A stretch of 64,000 bases of DNA from Streptomyces profundus (GCF_020740535.1 NZ_CP082362.1:496001-560000); one strand, 5' to 3'. Positions 50,454-60,669 are shown, counted from the first letter of the stretch. Numbers and translations are program-made. Notes: generated by a model not told the origin, from the sequence alone.

Positions 50454-51973
50454 AGTTTGCGGTTGGGGTGGGTTGTCAAGGGCCTGCGGGCATGAGGATG
50501 TTGATGCTGGTGGTGGCTTTGTAGCTGGTTCGGTCGATGCGGGGGCCGCGGGCCTGGTATTTGGAGATGGCGCGTTTGACGATGCGAGGGCTGACGCGTA
50601 GTCGCCGCTCGGGCAGCAGGTCGGCCAGGATGTGTCGGCCGATGGTGCCGGCGAGGTCGATGTCCGTGTTGGCGATGACACCCGCGGCCTGGATGACCAG
50701 GTCGCGGGCGGTCTGCCAGGCGATGGAGAAGCTGGCGCGGTCGGGATCGGTGTTGCCTTGGGTGCTGGTGGCGTCGGCCATGGCGGTCCGCAGCAGCTGG
50801 TAGACGACCAGCAGGGCGTAGATCTCCTGGTCGATGCCTTCGGGGGTGCGGGCGCGCAGGACCCGGCCGCCGAGGATGCTCGACTTCAGTTCCAGGTAGG
50901 CCGTCTCGATCTCCCAGCGCTGGTGATACAGCGTGGTCAGTTCGGCTGCCGGGTGGCGGTGGTGGTCGAGCAGGGTCGTGGCCAGCTGGTAGAGGCCGGT
51001 GTGTTTCCCGGCGGTGGTGGTGAGGGTGATCTCGCAGTCGATCACGCGGACGCGCAGGCCTCCCAGCGCCGAGAGGTAGGAGCCGTCCCGGTAGCGGGCC
51101 AGGACGGGCATGCGGCGGCCGTTCTTGAGCCGGACCAGGACCTCGGCTCCCGTGGCCGCGATGTCGGTCACGAGTTCTTGGGCGCCGAAGTTGCGGTCGG
51201 CCAGCAGGATCATCCCTGGCCGCAGGCTGGGCAGCAGGCGCGGGGCGTAGGTGGCCTCGCCCGCGGTGGTGGGGCCGAAGACAGCGTCGATGAGGGTGCG
51301 GGTACCGCAGGCGACCAGTGTCAGGAGGCGGACCTGCGGGTATCCGGTCCCGCCGTGGTTGCCGGCCTGCTTGGTGAACCGGGTCATGACAGCGGGGGTG
51401 TCGGGAACCGTCAGGATGGTGCCGTCGAGCGCGACCACCAGCAGGCCGTGCCAGCGGCTTCCCGGTCCGTGCCCGGTCGCGGCCGGGCCGCGCAGCAGGT
51501 CGAACAGCCACCGCAGCGGTGTGCCGCCGACGCGGCGGCGGGCCTGGGCCAGCGCGCTCGCCGTCGGCGCGGCCACCGGCAGGCCGGCCAGTGCCCCTGT
51601 GAGCTTGCGCCATACCCCGGGGTAGCCGGTCTCCGGGAACAGGCACGCGGCCAGGACCAGGTACACCACGACCCGGGCAGGCAGATCCCGCAGCCGCGAC
51701 TGCACCGTCCTGGTCGCGCTCAGCACCGCATCGACCATCTCGAAGGGCACCAGCTGGGTGAGTTCACCGAGGTGACCGGGCGCGAACCTGCCTCCAGCCA
51801 CCGTGACAGTATGCGTGATGGCACACTGTTCGGACAGCGGAACCTCCGGTCTTGTGAACGGCTTGTCTTGGTCGACTGCCAGTTCTACCGGGGCTCCGCT
51901 CCTCATATCCGACGAAACCGCACCTCAAAGCCCCCTGGACAACCCCACCCGAGCCATAACTTCACGGCCTTGG
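50442..51973 (-). mobile_element. IS4 family insertion sequence with 8-bp target duplication
   Basis: 16-bp perfect terminal repeats CCAAGGCCGTGAAGTT at both ends (50442 inward and 51973 inward), extended imperfectly, with an 8-bp duplication GGCTAGTA at 50434-50441 and 51974-51981. Duplications of this length fit IS4. The element is 1,532 bp, has one intact transposase gene, and is likely a recent insertion. Confidence 0.93.
50476..51906 (-). CDS. IS4 family transposase
   Basis: 476-residue DDE transposase. Catalytic acids: Asp in VVALDGTILTVPD, Asp in MILLADRNFGA, and Glu in the IS4 signature YHQRWEIETAYLELKS (Y-x2-R-x3-E-x6-K). N-terminal part has the IS4 DUF4372-like helix region (LPARVVVYLVLAACLFPETGY). 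Full length and intact. Confidence 0.93.
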   Translation of the reverse strand: MRSGAPVELAVDQDKPFTRPEVPLSEQCAITHTVTVAGGRFAPGHLGELTQLVPFEMVDAVLSATRTVQSRLRDLPARVVVYLVLAACLFPETGYPGVWRKLTGALAGLPVAAPTASALAQARRRVGGTPLRWLFDLLRGPAATGHGPGSRWHGLLVVALDGTILTVPDTPAVMTRFTKQAGNHGGTGYPQVRLLTLVACGTRTLIDAVFGPTTAGEATYAPRLLPSLRPGMILLADRNFGAQELVTDIAATGAEVLVRLKNGRRMPVLARYRDGSYLSALGGLRVRVIDCEITLTTTAGKHTGLYQLATTLLDHHRHPAAELTTLYHQRWEIETAYLELKSSILGGRVLRARTPEGIDQEIYALLVVYQLLRTAMADATSTQGNTDPDRASFSIAWQTARDLVIQAAGVIANTDIDLAGTIGRHILADLLPERRLRVSPRIVKRAISKYQARGPRIDRTSYKATTSINILMPAGP

Positions 51974-52057
51974 GGCTAGTACTCCGGCTGTAGAACGTGA
52001 TCTTGCTGGTCGTGGCCAGTCCGGGGAACGGGCACGACCATCGGTGGTCATCGGTGT

Positions 52058-52329
52058 GTGAAGACGGAAGATCAGGTGGTGGCCGCAGGTCACAGCATAG
52101 ATCCTGCCCGCTGGCAGAACATGTTCGTGGCCCTGATGGACCGCATCGCGGGGCGGAACCACGGCGCCGAGCACGGGAGTTGGTGCTGGGGTTGCTATCG
52201 GACGTGCCGCGCGAGAACTGCTGGACGCTTGCCGAGTAGGCCGGGCCGGCGACCCCGCACGGCCTGCAGCACCTGCTGTCCAGGGCCCGGTGGGACGCCG
52301 ATGCGGTCCGCGACGACCTCCGAGGCTAG
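52058..52329 (+). pseudogene. IS701 transposase fragment
   Basis: Remnant of about 90 codons. VKTEDQVVAAGHSIDPARWQNMFVALMDRIAGR is in one frame, then ARELVLGLLSDVPRENCWTLAE in another, a TAG where Gln is expected, then AGPATPHGLQHLLSRARWDADAVRDDLRG ending in TAG. This is the N-terminal segment of IS701 enzymes; the catalytic part is gone. Confidence 0.75.
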
Positions 52330-52373
52330 GTCGCCCGACAGCATCCGTCATTCGGGGGACGCACATCCGACCA

Positions 52374-53630
52374 TCAGGCAGTGAACCGCCGTAGTTCGTC
52401 ATGCAGACGTGGTAGCACCACTTCGTGCAGACCCTCCTGTTCGCAGCGAAGTCCGTTATTGTCGGCGATTGCCCGTGCCAGCGAACGGAACTCCTGCGGA
52501 GCTGTGCGTGACAGGTTCTCGGCTCGTTCGCGGCAGCCCTCGGCCGTCTCGGGGTCCTCCTCCAGCATGTATCCCGCCTTGTACAGTTCGGCGCTCATGC
52601 CGACAGGGTGGATCGTACGGCCGCTCTTCGCTCGAAGGTTCACGATGATGTCGATGCCATCTGGGTCGAGGTCTCCCCACGCGGTGAGCGGAATGTCAGG
52701 GAGGCGGGTGAGGAAGAGGGCGAGGGCGTCCGAAGCGTATCCCTCCATCCATATGCAGAGCCACTGTTCAGGAACGCTGGTGCGGCTGAGGGCCTGAAAG
52801 GTCTCCTGATTCTCGACGAGCAGCACGCCGTTGGCGGGGACGTCGAGAGTTCCCCGTGTGGCGGCGGCCCGGCCGGGAAGGTCCACGAAAGGGCGCGCGG
52901 CTGCGGCGTCCGCTACCAGGCTGTCGAGGCGCCAACTGGCTGGACCGAGCATACGGATGCCGGTGTCAGCGGTGTAGACGGCGTCGGTGAAGGGGAGGCC
53001 GATCACGTTGCTGAACGCGTTCTTGGCTGGCGAGGTCCACTTCTTGCTGCCGCCCAGGGCACGGACGGCGAGCTCGCGTTCGGCGAACTTCCACTTTCTG
53101 GCGCGGCCTCGGAACCACTCGGCGGCGGCGCTGAGGGCAGCACTGTAGGTGGCCCAATTCCGTGTCCGGGTAGCGGAGTCCTCGGGCGAGAGCCAGGACG
53201 CGGGGTCGGGGAGCGCGACCAGCAACGCGAGTTCGGACATGAGCTCGGGGACTCCGGTGATCCGGGCAGTCAGAGCCGCGCGGGCGCGGTGGACGTCCCC
53301 CTTCTTGACGATTCTGCGATAGCGGGCCTGGCCTCGGTTGGTCAGGAGAGGCCCGTCCACGCCGATCAGCAGCTGGCGCAATGGCAGAGCGTAGGCCCCG
53401 TTCAGCAGGGACTCGTTCGCCTTACCGAGGTGGACGAAGGCGCTGCCGACGCACTTGGTACCGAACAGGTCGACGAGGTCGGCTCGTTGCTGGGGTGTCA
53501 TCGGCAGCTCCATCTTGCGGTCGAGGCCGCCCCCGTTGGCGATGCGCCGTCGGGCCGCCTGGCAGAACGCCGCGCCGCCCGGGGTACACGCCCAGCGCGC
53601 CAGCCCCGTAGGCAGCTCAATCCTCCTCAT
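52374..53630 (-). CDS. jetD: Wadjet type II nuclease subunit JetD (TIGR02679 type)
   Basis: 418-residue JetD-like protein, related to topoisomerase VI A subunits. The C-terminal Toprim part has the metal-binding Glu in VLLVENQETFQAL and the Asp pair in AWGDLDPDGIDIIVNL. JetD cuts DNA that the SMC complex has extruded, destroying small circular plasmids. ATG 53630 follows AAGG and overlaps jetC by 14 bp, so the nuclease is made with the complex. The family assignment comes from order and motifs. Confidence 0.88.
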   Translation of the reverse strand: MRRIELPTGLARWACTPGGAAFCQAARRRIANGGGLDRKMELPMTPQQRADLVDLFGTKCVGSAFVHLGKANESLLNGAYALPLRQLLIGVDGPLLTNRGQARYRRIVKKGDVHRARAALTARITGVPELMSELALLVALPDPASWLSPEDSATRTRNWATYSAALSAAAEWFRGRARKWKFAERELAVRALGGSKKWTSPAKNAFSNVIGLPFTDAVYTADTGIRMLGPASWRLDSLVADAAAARPFVDLPGRAAATRGTLDVPANGVLLVENQETFQALSRTSVPEQWLCIWMEGYASDALALFLTRLPDIPLTAWGDLDPDGIDIIVNLRAKSGRTIHPVGMSAELYKAGYMLEEDPETAEGCRERAENLSRTAPQEFRSLARAIADNNGLRCEQEGLHEVVLPRLHDELRRFTA

Positions 53631-56600
53631 CAACGCCTTCCTCGACTTCCTCGTCTCGGGTGAGCGTGTCGTCACCAAAGCTGGAGTCGCCGTCGTCGGG
53701 GAATTCCTCGTCGAGAAGGTCTTCCTCGTCGTCCCAGTCGATACCGGCGTCGAGCGTGGCGTCGTGGCGCAGAGCAGGGTCGGGCAGGACGTGCTTCTCG
53801 GCGCCGTCCCACAGGATGGGGGTGGTCAGGACGCCAGGCAGCCCCTTGTGACGGAACAGCTGATAGGTGGCCACCTTGGGGACCTCTTCGTGAAAGCCCC
53901 ACTCGTCATGGCTGGCGATGACGAAATCCAGGTCCAGCCGAGTGAGCAACGCCATGCAGCGACCACGCATGTCGGCATCGATACCGGCGAACGCCTCGTC
54001 GAGGTAGATGGGGCGGGGCGCAATGGCGCCGGCTCCTTCGTAGTGAGCCGCCGCAGCGACGAACAGTGGCAACTGAAGTGCCACGGCTTGCTCGCCGCCG
54101 GATCCCCGCTGCTGCTTCCGGTCGGTGAGGTTGGTCCATTTCTCGAGGGGTCCTGCCCTGTGGCGGATACGGATCCGGCTCCAGGCACGGTAGTCCAAGG
54201 CCTCGCGCAGGTGGGTTCGCCAGTCACCGCCACTCTCGCTCTGCCGGGCAGTCTCCACCCGCTCGACAAGGAAGCGGATGAGCCGCTCGCGGGCATCATC
54301 GGCCAGGTGCTCGGTGGACTGCCCGTCCAGGGATGCCAAGGCGTCCAGGATGCCCTGGTCCTGGCGGGGTTCGGGTTCCCAAACGAGCTTCAGCAGGTGC
54401 CCGGAAGACGTGGGTACCTGCTGCAACAGCGTGTTCATCCGAGCGATGAGGCTCTCCGCTTCGGCACGGCGCCGACGCAGGTGGTCTCCGAGACGCCCCA
54501 GCAACACCTCGGTGAATAGTTCGTGCTCCTCGTCACCGAGGAAACCCCGGCGCGTGTGGATCTCATTGGCCATGATGTCCTGTGCCTGGGCCACGGTACG
54601 GCTCTCGCCGTTGTGCAGGAGGGTGACCAGAAACAGTTGGCCGTCGTACTCGGCGCGCGGTCGCCAGTCCGGCCCGCTGAGCGCGGCCTGCAACAGTCTG
54701 GACTGGGAGTCGGCGTCGTTGCGCGCCTGGTTCCGGGCTCTTTCGTCGCACGGTTCGCCATCCAGCTGACTCAGGGCGACCTGGGCCTGTGCCTCCGCTG
54801 CGGCGTCGCCCTGTGAGCCGATGGCGTTCACGCTGGCCAGCGCGAGATAGCCGCGCTGTTCCAGTAGTCGGTAGTCTTCCGCTGCCCTCTGGTACCGGAT
54901 ATCGATTCCGCTGCACTCCTTCGTCGCAACGGTCACCGCCTCAGCCAGCGCACCGATCTGCTCCGACATCCCCTTCGCCAGGTTGTGGTTGTTGTCCAGG
55001 TCGACTTGTGCCGCGCCGAGGTCGCTGGTCGCCTGTGCCAGGTCGGCCAGCACCTTCTGTACCCCCGCGCCGGCCAGCCGCCTCCGGATGTCGAGCTTCT
55101 CCTTCGCCCCCTCAAGGACAGTACGGGCATCCGTCAGGTCGTCGGTGCAGTCTTTGAGCTGCTGGGAGGCCTCGTCAAGGTGTTCCTCGGACTTGCGGGT
55201 GGTCACACTGCGACGCAGGTGCTCCTGCGCAGCATGGAAGAGGTCGGTGACGCTGCTCGCGTAACGCCCCAGTGACTCCTGCTCGTGATGAATGGAAAGG
55301 GCAACGGGGCGGATCCCGTGGGAGCGGGCGAAGTCCTCCAACGTGCGCTCAGCGGCCTGCCACTTCTCCCGCTGTGCCTGCTGCTCCGCCTGAGCCTTGG
55401 CCATTTCCTGGCCGAGCTCCTTCAGCAGCGCACGTACACCGTCGCGTTCCCAGCGGGCCTCGCGTACATCGCGGTCCTTGTGCCGGGTCTCGGCGCGCTC
55501 AGCTTCCAGGTCATCCCGGCGGCGGCGGGTGCCCATGATCTCGGCGTCCAGTTCGGCGAGGCGCTCACTCAGCGACTCCAGCTCTAGGTCGAAGACTTCC
55601 AGACGGCGTCGGCGCTCCGCCTCCCGCGCCGTGGCACCGATATAGGCCGCGACAGTGCCCATAGTGCGGCCACTTACCGCGCCGATCTGCCAGGAGCCGT
55701 CCGAGCCCACCCGTGTGGGATAGGTGTGTGCGGTGTCCTGATCGGCCAGAGCGATCGAAGTGAGAATCTGCTGGGTCACAGTCGCCGGGATTAGCGGGTG
55801 ATCGACGGGGTGGAGTACATCGGCCAGTGACCGGGTGGGGGCCTCGCACGGCGCAGAGGCGAGCAGGATCGTCTCCAGGCTGTCGGCGGACAGGGTCCGG
55901 CCGTCACGGGTGACCCAGGCGTCGAGGACACCAGCACCGAGCAGTGCGGCTTCGAGCCGGGCAGCCTGCGCGTCGGTCACCGTGGGGGCAAACTCGAGGA
56001 GTTTCCACAAGGGCGCGCCGTCACCCAATTCGGCGGTGCGCTCCCGGCGTGGTGTGAGAGGAGCGGGCGGTACGGGATCCCGCTGGGCGGCGACGCGGGC
56101 GCGCTCGTCGCGGATCTTCCGGAACTGCGCTCCCAGGTCCCTACGCTCAGCCTCCTGCTCGGCGAGCGTGGTGTCCATGGCCTTCTCCACATGCCGCGCC
56201 TCAGCCGCGATCAGCTCGGCCAGGGTCGTTCCGGCGTCTTCGCCGAGCGCCGGTACTGCGGCGATCAGGTCAGCCAACTGCTGTTCTGTCAGTGCGAATT
56301 GGCGACAGCGTTCGGACCAATCGATGAGGAAAGCACACAGCTCACGAATCCGCCGCGCCAGCACCTCCTCATGTCCTTCGCAGTTCTCCTTAGCCTCATC
56401 AACGCGCTTGAGCAGGCGGGCGCAGACATCGGCCGCCGTGCCATGGTCACGCTCGGCCTCCGCCATATCCTCGGCGAGACGGGCAGCACGCGCGAGGACC
56501 TGCGTACGTGCCTGAACGTGACCCATGAGGGCGTCGCGGGTCGATGCGGGATTCCGGCGCATCCCTTCGCGGTGGCTGCGGTGCGTGGCATCCAGAGGTG

Positions 56601-57867
56601 CGCCGTCCACACAACCGTCCGCAGTCTGTTCGGCGGTTGCCAATTGCTTCTGCGCGGCTTCCAATCCGCCTTGTTCAACCGTCAGTTCCCCTGCCGCCTT
56701 GTCGCGGACCGCGATGGCCTTCTGATGCCGACCGGTGGCCTTGCTTAGCGACTGCTCGGCAGCAGTCTGCTGCTTCTGGAGTTCCGTGATGAGCCCGTGC
56801 TGCTTCATCTCCGGGCTGATCCGCAGCTCATTGACCCGAGTCTGCAGCCTGTCTTTGAGTAGGGCGAGTTCCTGCCCCTTCTCCTCATGTAGATGCGTAC
56901 GCTCCCGTGCCTCGGCGAGCTCCCTCTCCTTAGTGCGCCGGATGCGGTATGTGGAGTCGCGGTCCTGGCCAACAGCGACGAGCTTGCCCGCCTCGTCACG
57001 CACGACGCGTCGAGCCAATCGGCGATAGGCGGACAGGAACGTGTCGACGGAACCCTTGTCGCGGATAAGGGACTGCAATTCTTCGCGCTCACGGGCGAGT
57101 TCGTCGAACTTGCCGGCCAGATCCTCCAGTAGCAGGCCGCTGACGGGCGGAAGTCCATACTTGAGGAGTTCGCTCAACTTGGCCACCGTCAGGTCCTCGC
57201 TCAGCTTGGGCCTGCGCAGCGTCAGCAGGAGATCGACGAGGGAACCGAGCCGCGCCGCAGAGAACCCGAAGAGCCGCTTGGCGAGTGCTTCGCGATAGTC
57301 CTTGGCCGACTCGTGAACATCTCCCTGGTCCAGTACAGCTTCCAGTTCGGCACGGTGCCGCGGCCGGCGGTCCTCTCCGTACAGAGCGAAATCACCCCCC
57401 ACACGTTTCGACGTGGTGAAAAACCACCGGGCGCGCAGCCCTTTCTTATGGGATTCAAGCGCGTGCATACCGATGCCGACCGTCAAGTATTGGTGGACGC
57501 CGGACTCGGTGACGCGCCCGTATTCGGTCCAGACGTAGCTGATCCGCTGCGTATGCCCGCCGTACAGAAGGTTGTCGCGCATGGGACGTGCCGCGTTGCC
57601 AAAGGGGTCCAGCCGGCGGGCGTTGAGGATGCCGTCGAGCAGGAGTGGGCTCGTGACCTCCAGAGCCTTGGTTTTCCCACAGCCGTTGTAGCCGCGCAGG
57701 ATCAGCCTCCCCCCGTAGAAGTGGAACACCTGCTCGTCGTACTCCCAGATGCCGACAAGGCCCATGCGCAGCGGTTGAAACCGTTGCCGGTCCGGTACGG
57801 GCAGCTCGTTGTCGAGAAGCCGCTGAAGCGCGGGATCGGTTGCGGACTGGTCAGGTGGTGGTGTCAT
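53617..57867 (-). CDS. jetC: Wadjet type II SMC ATPase JetC (TIGR02680 type)
   Basis: 1,416-residue SMC/MukB-like ATPase. Walker A GYNGCGKT is at residues 59-66 after GIWEYDEQVFHFYGGRLILR. Long coiled coils fill most of the middle, and the head is completed by GSGGEQAVALQLPLF (signature) and PIYLDEAFAGIDADMRGR (Walker B). The acidic tail ends EEVEEGVDEED. The motor extrudes DNA loops and recognises small circles. ATG 57867 is preferred; GTG 57870 is adjacent. It overlaps jetB by 17 bp. Full length, no frame damage, so the system is probably functional. Confidence 0.95.
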   Translation of the reverse strand: MTPPPDQSATDPALQRLLDNELPVPDRQRFQPLRMGLVGIWEYDEQVFHFYGGRLILRGYNGCGKTKALEVTSPLLLDGILNARRLDPFGNAARPMRDNLLYGGHTQRISYVWTEYGRVTESGVHQYLTVGIGMHALESHKKGLRARWFFTTSKRVGGDFALYGEDRRPRHRAELEAVLDQGDVHESAKDYREALAKRLFGFSAARLGSLVDLLLTLRRPKLSEDLTVAKLSELLKYGLPPVSGLLLEDLAGKFDELAREREELQSLIRDKGSVDTFLSAYRRLARRVVRDEAGKLVAVGQDRDSTYRIRRTKERELAEARERTHLHEEKGQELALLKDRLQTRVNELRISPEMKQHGLITELQKQQTAAEQSLSKATGRHQKAIAVRDKAAGELTVEQGGLEAAQKQLATAEQTADGCVDGAPLDATHRSHREGMRRNPASTRDALMGHVQARTQVLARAARLAEDMAEAERDHGTAADVCARLLKRVDEAKENCEGHEEVLARRIRELCAFLIDWSERCRQFALTEQQLADLIAAVPALGEDAGTTLAELIAAEARHVEKAMDTTLAEQEAERRDLGAQFRKIRDERARVAAQRDPVPPAPLTPRRERTAELGDGAPLWKLLEFAPTVTDAQAARLEAALLGAGVLDAWVTRDGRTLSADSLETILLASAPCEAPTRSLADVLHPVDHPLIPATVTQQILTSIALADQDTAHTYPTRVGSDGSWQIGAVSGRTMGTVAAYIGATAREAERRRRLEVFDLELESLSERLAELDAEIMGTRRRRDDLEAERAETRHKDRDVREARWERDGVRALLKELGQEMAKAQAEQQAQREKWQAAERTLEDFARSHGIRPVALSIHHEQESLGRYASSVTDLFHAAQEHLRRSVTTRKSEEHLDEASQQLKDCTDDLTDARTVLEGAKEKLDIRRRLAGAGVQKVLADLAQATSDLGAAQVDLDNNHNLAKGMSEQIGALAEAVTVATKECSGIDIRYQRAAEDYRLLEQRGYLALASVNAIGSQGDAAAEAQAQVALSQLDGEPCDERARNQARNDADSQSRLLQAALSGPDWRPRAEYDGQLFLVTLLHNGESRTVAQAQDIMANEIHTRRGFLGDEEHELFTEVLLGRLGDHLRRRRAEAESLIARMNTLLQQVPTSSGHLLKLVWEPEPRQDQGILDALASLDGQSTEHLADDARERLIRFLVERVETARQSESGGDWRTHLREALDYRAWSRIRIRHRAGPLEKWTNLTDRKQQRGSGGEQAVALQLPLFVAAAAHYEGAGAIAPRPIYLDEAFAGIDADMRGRCMALLTRLDLDFVIASHDEWGFHEEVPKVATYQLFRHKGLPGVLTTPILWDGAEKHVLPDPALRHDATLDAGIDWDDEEDLLDEEFPDDGDSSFGDDTLTRDEEVEEGVDEED

Positions 57868-59101
57868 CACGGTCGTCTTCTTTGGCGGGTGCGGGCGAAT
57901 CGGGGAGGTCGTGCGTACCGAAGAGCATCAGGTCATCGGCGCCGGAGCGGAGGCCGTGGCCAGCCGGAGCACGGTAGCGGGCCAAGGCAGGGCGGACACG
58001 GATGCCGCCGGGTACGTGTTCGGCAAGCCCCAGTTGGAGGAGGATCGGCAAGGCCGCTTCCTGCACGCGGGCCCCGTCGATTGGCTGACCCTTGATGTTG
58101 GCGATCAGCTTCAGCAGTTCCGGGGCGATCTCGTCGGAGAGTTCACGTATCCGGGCGCGAGACACGAACGTACGTCGCGGTACGGCGCGTTCGGTTTCGG
58201 CACATAGCTTGTCGGCCAGAATCAGTGCCGCGAACGACGCGGCACTGGACTTGGGGAACTCCAGGTCGGTGAGTTCCTCATCGATCACAGCCGCACCCTC
58301 GGCACGTACCTCCACGCGAACGTCGAGCCCCAGGCGTACGGCGCTGAGCAACTCGTCGGCATGTTCGTGGAAGTACTCACGCTGATTGCCGGGTAGATCG
58401 TCCCAGTAGACGGTCGGCTCGTCCACCAGGCGCCGCATAAGCGCATGCCGGACACTGACTGCCGGAAAACCGGTGTCGTCCGGCGTCATGGCATCGAACA
58501 AGGCTTGTGGACCCTCGACCTCGGCAGGAGGAATCGGGGCAGCCAGCAGGAGGGCCGCTGTGCGGTGATCAACGTCGTAGAGCGCGTCGCCGTCACCCGC
58601 GACGTACTCCTTCTCGTGTTCGCGAGTGGTGGAGGTCTCGCCGTTGGGAGTGGCCAGAACGCCTTGCCGGTACAGCAGCCGAACCATGGCCACCAGGTCC
58701 GTGCGCTCCCGGTGGACGGTGGCTTCGAACCGTCGCAACCTGGCGTGGGCGCTACTCAAGGCTGTGATTCTCTCCGCGAGTTCGCTGAGCACGGTCTGCT
58801 GCCCACAGTCCTCCAGAACTGTCAGAAGCAGGCAGTACAAGACACATTGGCGAGCCGTCGGAGCCTCCGTTCCCAGCCGGTCGGACGTCTCCGGCACCTT
58901 GAACAGACGTAGGCGGTCCCGCTCCACGTGCAGCCGCCAGCCCAGATGGTGGTCGAACCAAGCCCGCAGGCCGGTCTGATGCCGACGCGCGAGATCCAGA
59001 GTCCTGGTATGACGCCCCCGGCGATGCAGAAGAGGCTGTGCCAGCAGTGCCCGGATCACCGCGCCGCGCTCGAAAGCGGCCTCGTGCCCCCGCCCGCTCA
59101 C
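57851..59101 (-). CDS. jetB: Wadjet type II subunit JetB (TIGR02678 type)
   Basis: 416-residue JetB, the kite-like winged-helix subunit of the complex. It begins VSGRGHEAAFERGAVIRALLAQPLLHRRGRHTRTLDLARRHQTGLRAWFDHHLGWRLHVERDRLRLFKVP, and later LMRRLVDEPTVYWDDLPGNQREYFHEHADEL, both matching TIGR02678. GTG 59101 overlaps the jetA stop (GTGA). The frame is open upstream to 59539 inside jetA; that extension is a shadow. Confidence 0.92.
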   Translation of the reverse strand: MSGRGHEAAFERGAVIRALLAQPLLHRRGRHTRTLDLARRHQTGLRAWFDHHLGWRLHVERDRLRLFKVPETSDRLGTEAPTARQCVLYCLLLTVLEDCGQQTVLSELAERITALSSAHARLRRFEATVHRERTDLVAMVRLLYRQGVLATPNGETSTTREHEKEYVAGDGDALYDVDHRTAALLLAAPIPPAEVEGPQALFDAMTPDDTGFPAVSVRHALMRRLVDEPTVYWDDLPGNQREYFHEHADELLSAVRLGLDVRVEVRAEGAAVIDEELTDLEFPKSSAASFAALILADKLCAETERAVPRRTFVSRARIRELSDEIAPELLKLIANIKGQPIDGARVQEAALPILLQLGLAEHVPGGIRVRPALARYRAPAGHGLRSGADDLMLFGTHDLPDSPAPAKEDDRDDTTT

Positions 59102-60669
59102 GCGGCCCTGCGCGGGGAGAGCCGAATGGTCAGTTGCATGTCGGCGATCTGCATCCGGCCGCCACGCATAGCCACAGTCGCGACCCGAGCGGAACCCGGC
59201 TCCAGGGGAGCGAGAGTGATGGCCAGTCGACCGTCGCTGGTCCGGGCTCTGCGTACCTTCTCGCTGTCCTCGGGCACCGAGAGGACACAGTCCAGGCAGC
59301 GCAGCAGGACGGCCGCTTCCGCATCGCTCAACTCGCCTAGAGCGGACAACGGTACGGTACCGCGGGCGGCCAGCGACTGTTCGGCCGAAGCCTCTGCATG
59401 CTGCTGCTTGCCGAGTTCGGCGGCGAGCATGCTTTTGGCACGGTGCGGGCGGCGGATTCGTGGCGGCGGTCCCGGGCGCGTCCGGGGGCCGGAGGCCCGA
59501 AGGGCTGCGGAGACCGGAGCGGGAGCGCTGTCCCACCAACTGGCCTCGGGCAGTACATCCTCGTCGTCATCCGCCGGACGCGCGGTGCCCAGGTGTCGCG
59601 TGGCGTACATACCGAAAGCGGCGCGCCACAGCCACGACACTGCCCGTCCGGATTCCTCGCCCTCCCCGTTTATGTCGTCGAACCACGTGGCAAGGGTCAC
59701 CAGATCGGCGGCCCGATCGGCCCGTCGGAATCGTTGCTCGTTGATCTGCCGGATCGTCAGCATGATGTGGTTGACCGCGTCGGAGGCGCGGTCCTGCAGG
59801 GTGTGCGCAACTGGCACCCTCTCGGGGCCCTCGAAGAACCAGCTGCGCACTCCCGCCCACTGTCGCACCAGACGGTCGGCATCGCGCTCGATGATGTCTT
59901 CCTTCGCCACACCCATCTGCGGTGCCCACTCGCGGGCTGCGATGTTCCTCAGCCACACGGTGATTCCCGCCGCCTCGGCCCGTTCAATCAGACCGGAGAT
60001 CAGCGGCCCATTCCGGCTCAGGGCGAGGATGAATGTCTGGAGGTACCCTACGACCACGTCCTTGTAGGCGAGGAACGCTTCCACATCGAGTTGGTCATCC
60101 ACTGCAAGAGATCGATTGAGCCCCTGTACGAACAGCTTCGCGTTCTCGGTCAACTGCGTGAAGCCACCGGCCAGTCGTTGGAACGCGCGACTGGCCCCGC
60201 TCAGGTCCGGAGGCGACTTCTCTCCCGCTTGCACCAACACCGTCAGTGCTTCGAGAACCTCCGGCAACATGGAGGCATGAAGCGCTCCTGACGACCCCAG
60301 TTCCTGGTCGATCGAGGTCAGGGTTCGGTGGACCTGCGCGCCTGCGGGAGTCAGCTGATACAGGAAGTCCTTACGGATGAACTCTCGCACCGTGCCGCTG
60401 CGCCGCAGGTTGTAGATGCGATTGACATTGCCCCAGGTGTTCAGTCTCTCAAGAAGGTCATCGACCGGCGGCATCTCGGCCACCAGCTCAGAGGTCGACG
60501 AAAGACGTTTGGCAATCTGCTGGCCAATCTCAGCCGTGGGCAGATGGATGCCGAGCCGGGACTCCTCCTCAAGGAGTACATCCAGGACCAGCCGGAAGTA
60601 GACAGCATGGTCATGGGTCAGGTAGTTGACGAGGAGCATGCGATGGCCGAAGCCGTACAGAGTGGTCAT
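59098..60669 (-). CDS. jetA: Wadjet type II subunit JetA (TIGR02677 type)
   Basis: 523-residue JetA, the kleisin-like subunit and first gene of the operon. NYLTHDHAVYFRLVLDVLLEEESRLGIHLPTAEI and LLERLNTWGNVNRIYNLRRSGTVREFIRKDFLYQLTPAGAQVHRTL match TIGR02677 with winged-helix elements. The start is uncertain: ATG 60669 follows an AGGA; 60699 and 60639 are also in frame. Complete jetABCD, with every junction overlapping. Confidence 0.92.
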   Translation of the reverse strand: MTTLYGFGHRMLLVNYLTHDHAVYFRLVLDVLLEEESRLGIHLPTAEIGQQIAKRLSSTSELVAEMPPVDDLLERLNTWGNVNRIYNLRRSGTVREFIRKDFLYQLTPAGAQVHRTLTSIDQELGSSGALHASMLPEVLEALTVLVQAGEKSPPDLSGASRAFQRLAGGFTQLTENAKLFVQGLNRSLAVDDQLDVEAFLAYKDVVVGYLQTFILALSRNGPLISGLIERAEAAGITVWLRNIAAREWAPQMGVAKEDIIERDADRLVRQWAGVRSWFFEGPERVPVAHTLQDRASDAVNHIMLTIRQINEQRFRRADRAADLVTLATWFDDINGEGEESGRAVSWLWRAAFGMYATRHLGTARPADDDEDVLPEASWWDSAPAPVSAALRASGPRTRPGPPPRIRRPHRAKSMLAAELGKQQHAEASAEQSLAARGTVPLSALGELSDAEAAVLLRCLDCVLSVPEDSEKVRRARTSDGRLAITLAPLEPGSARVATVAMRGGRMQIADMQLTIRLSPRRAA

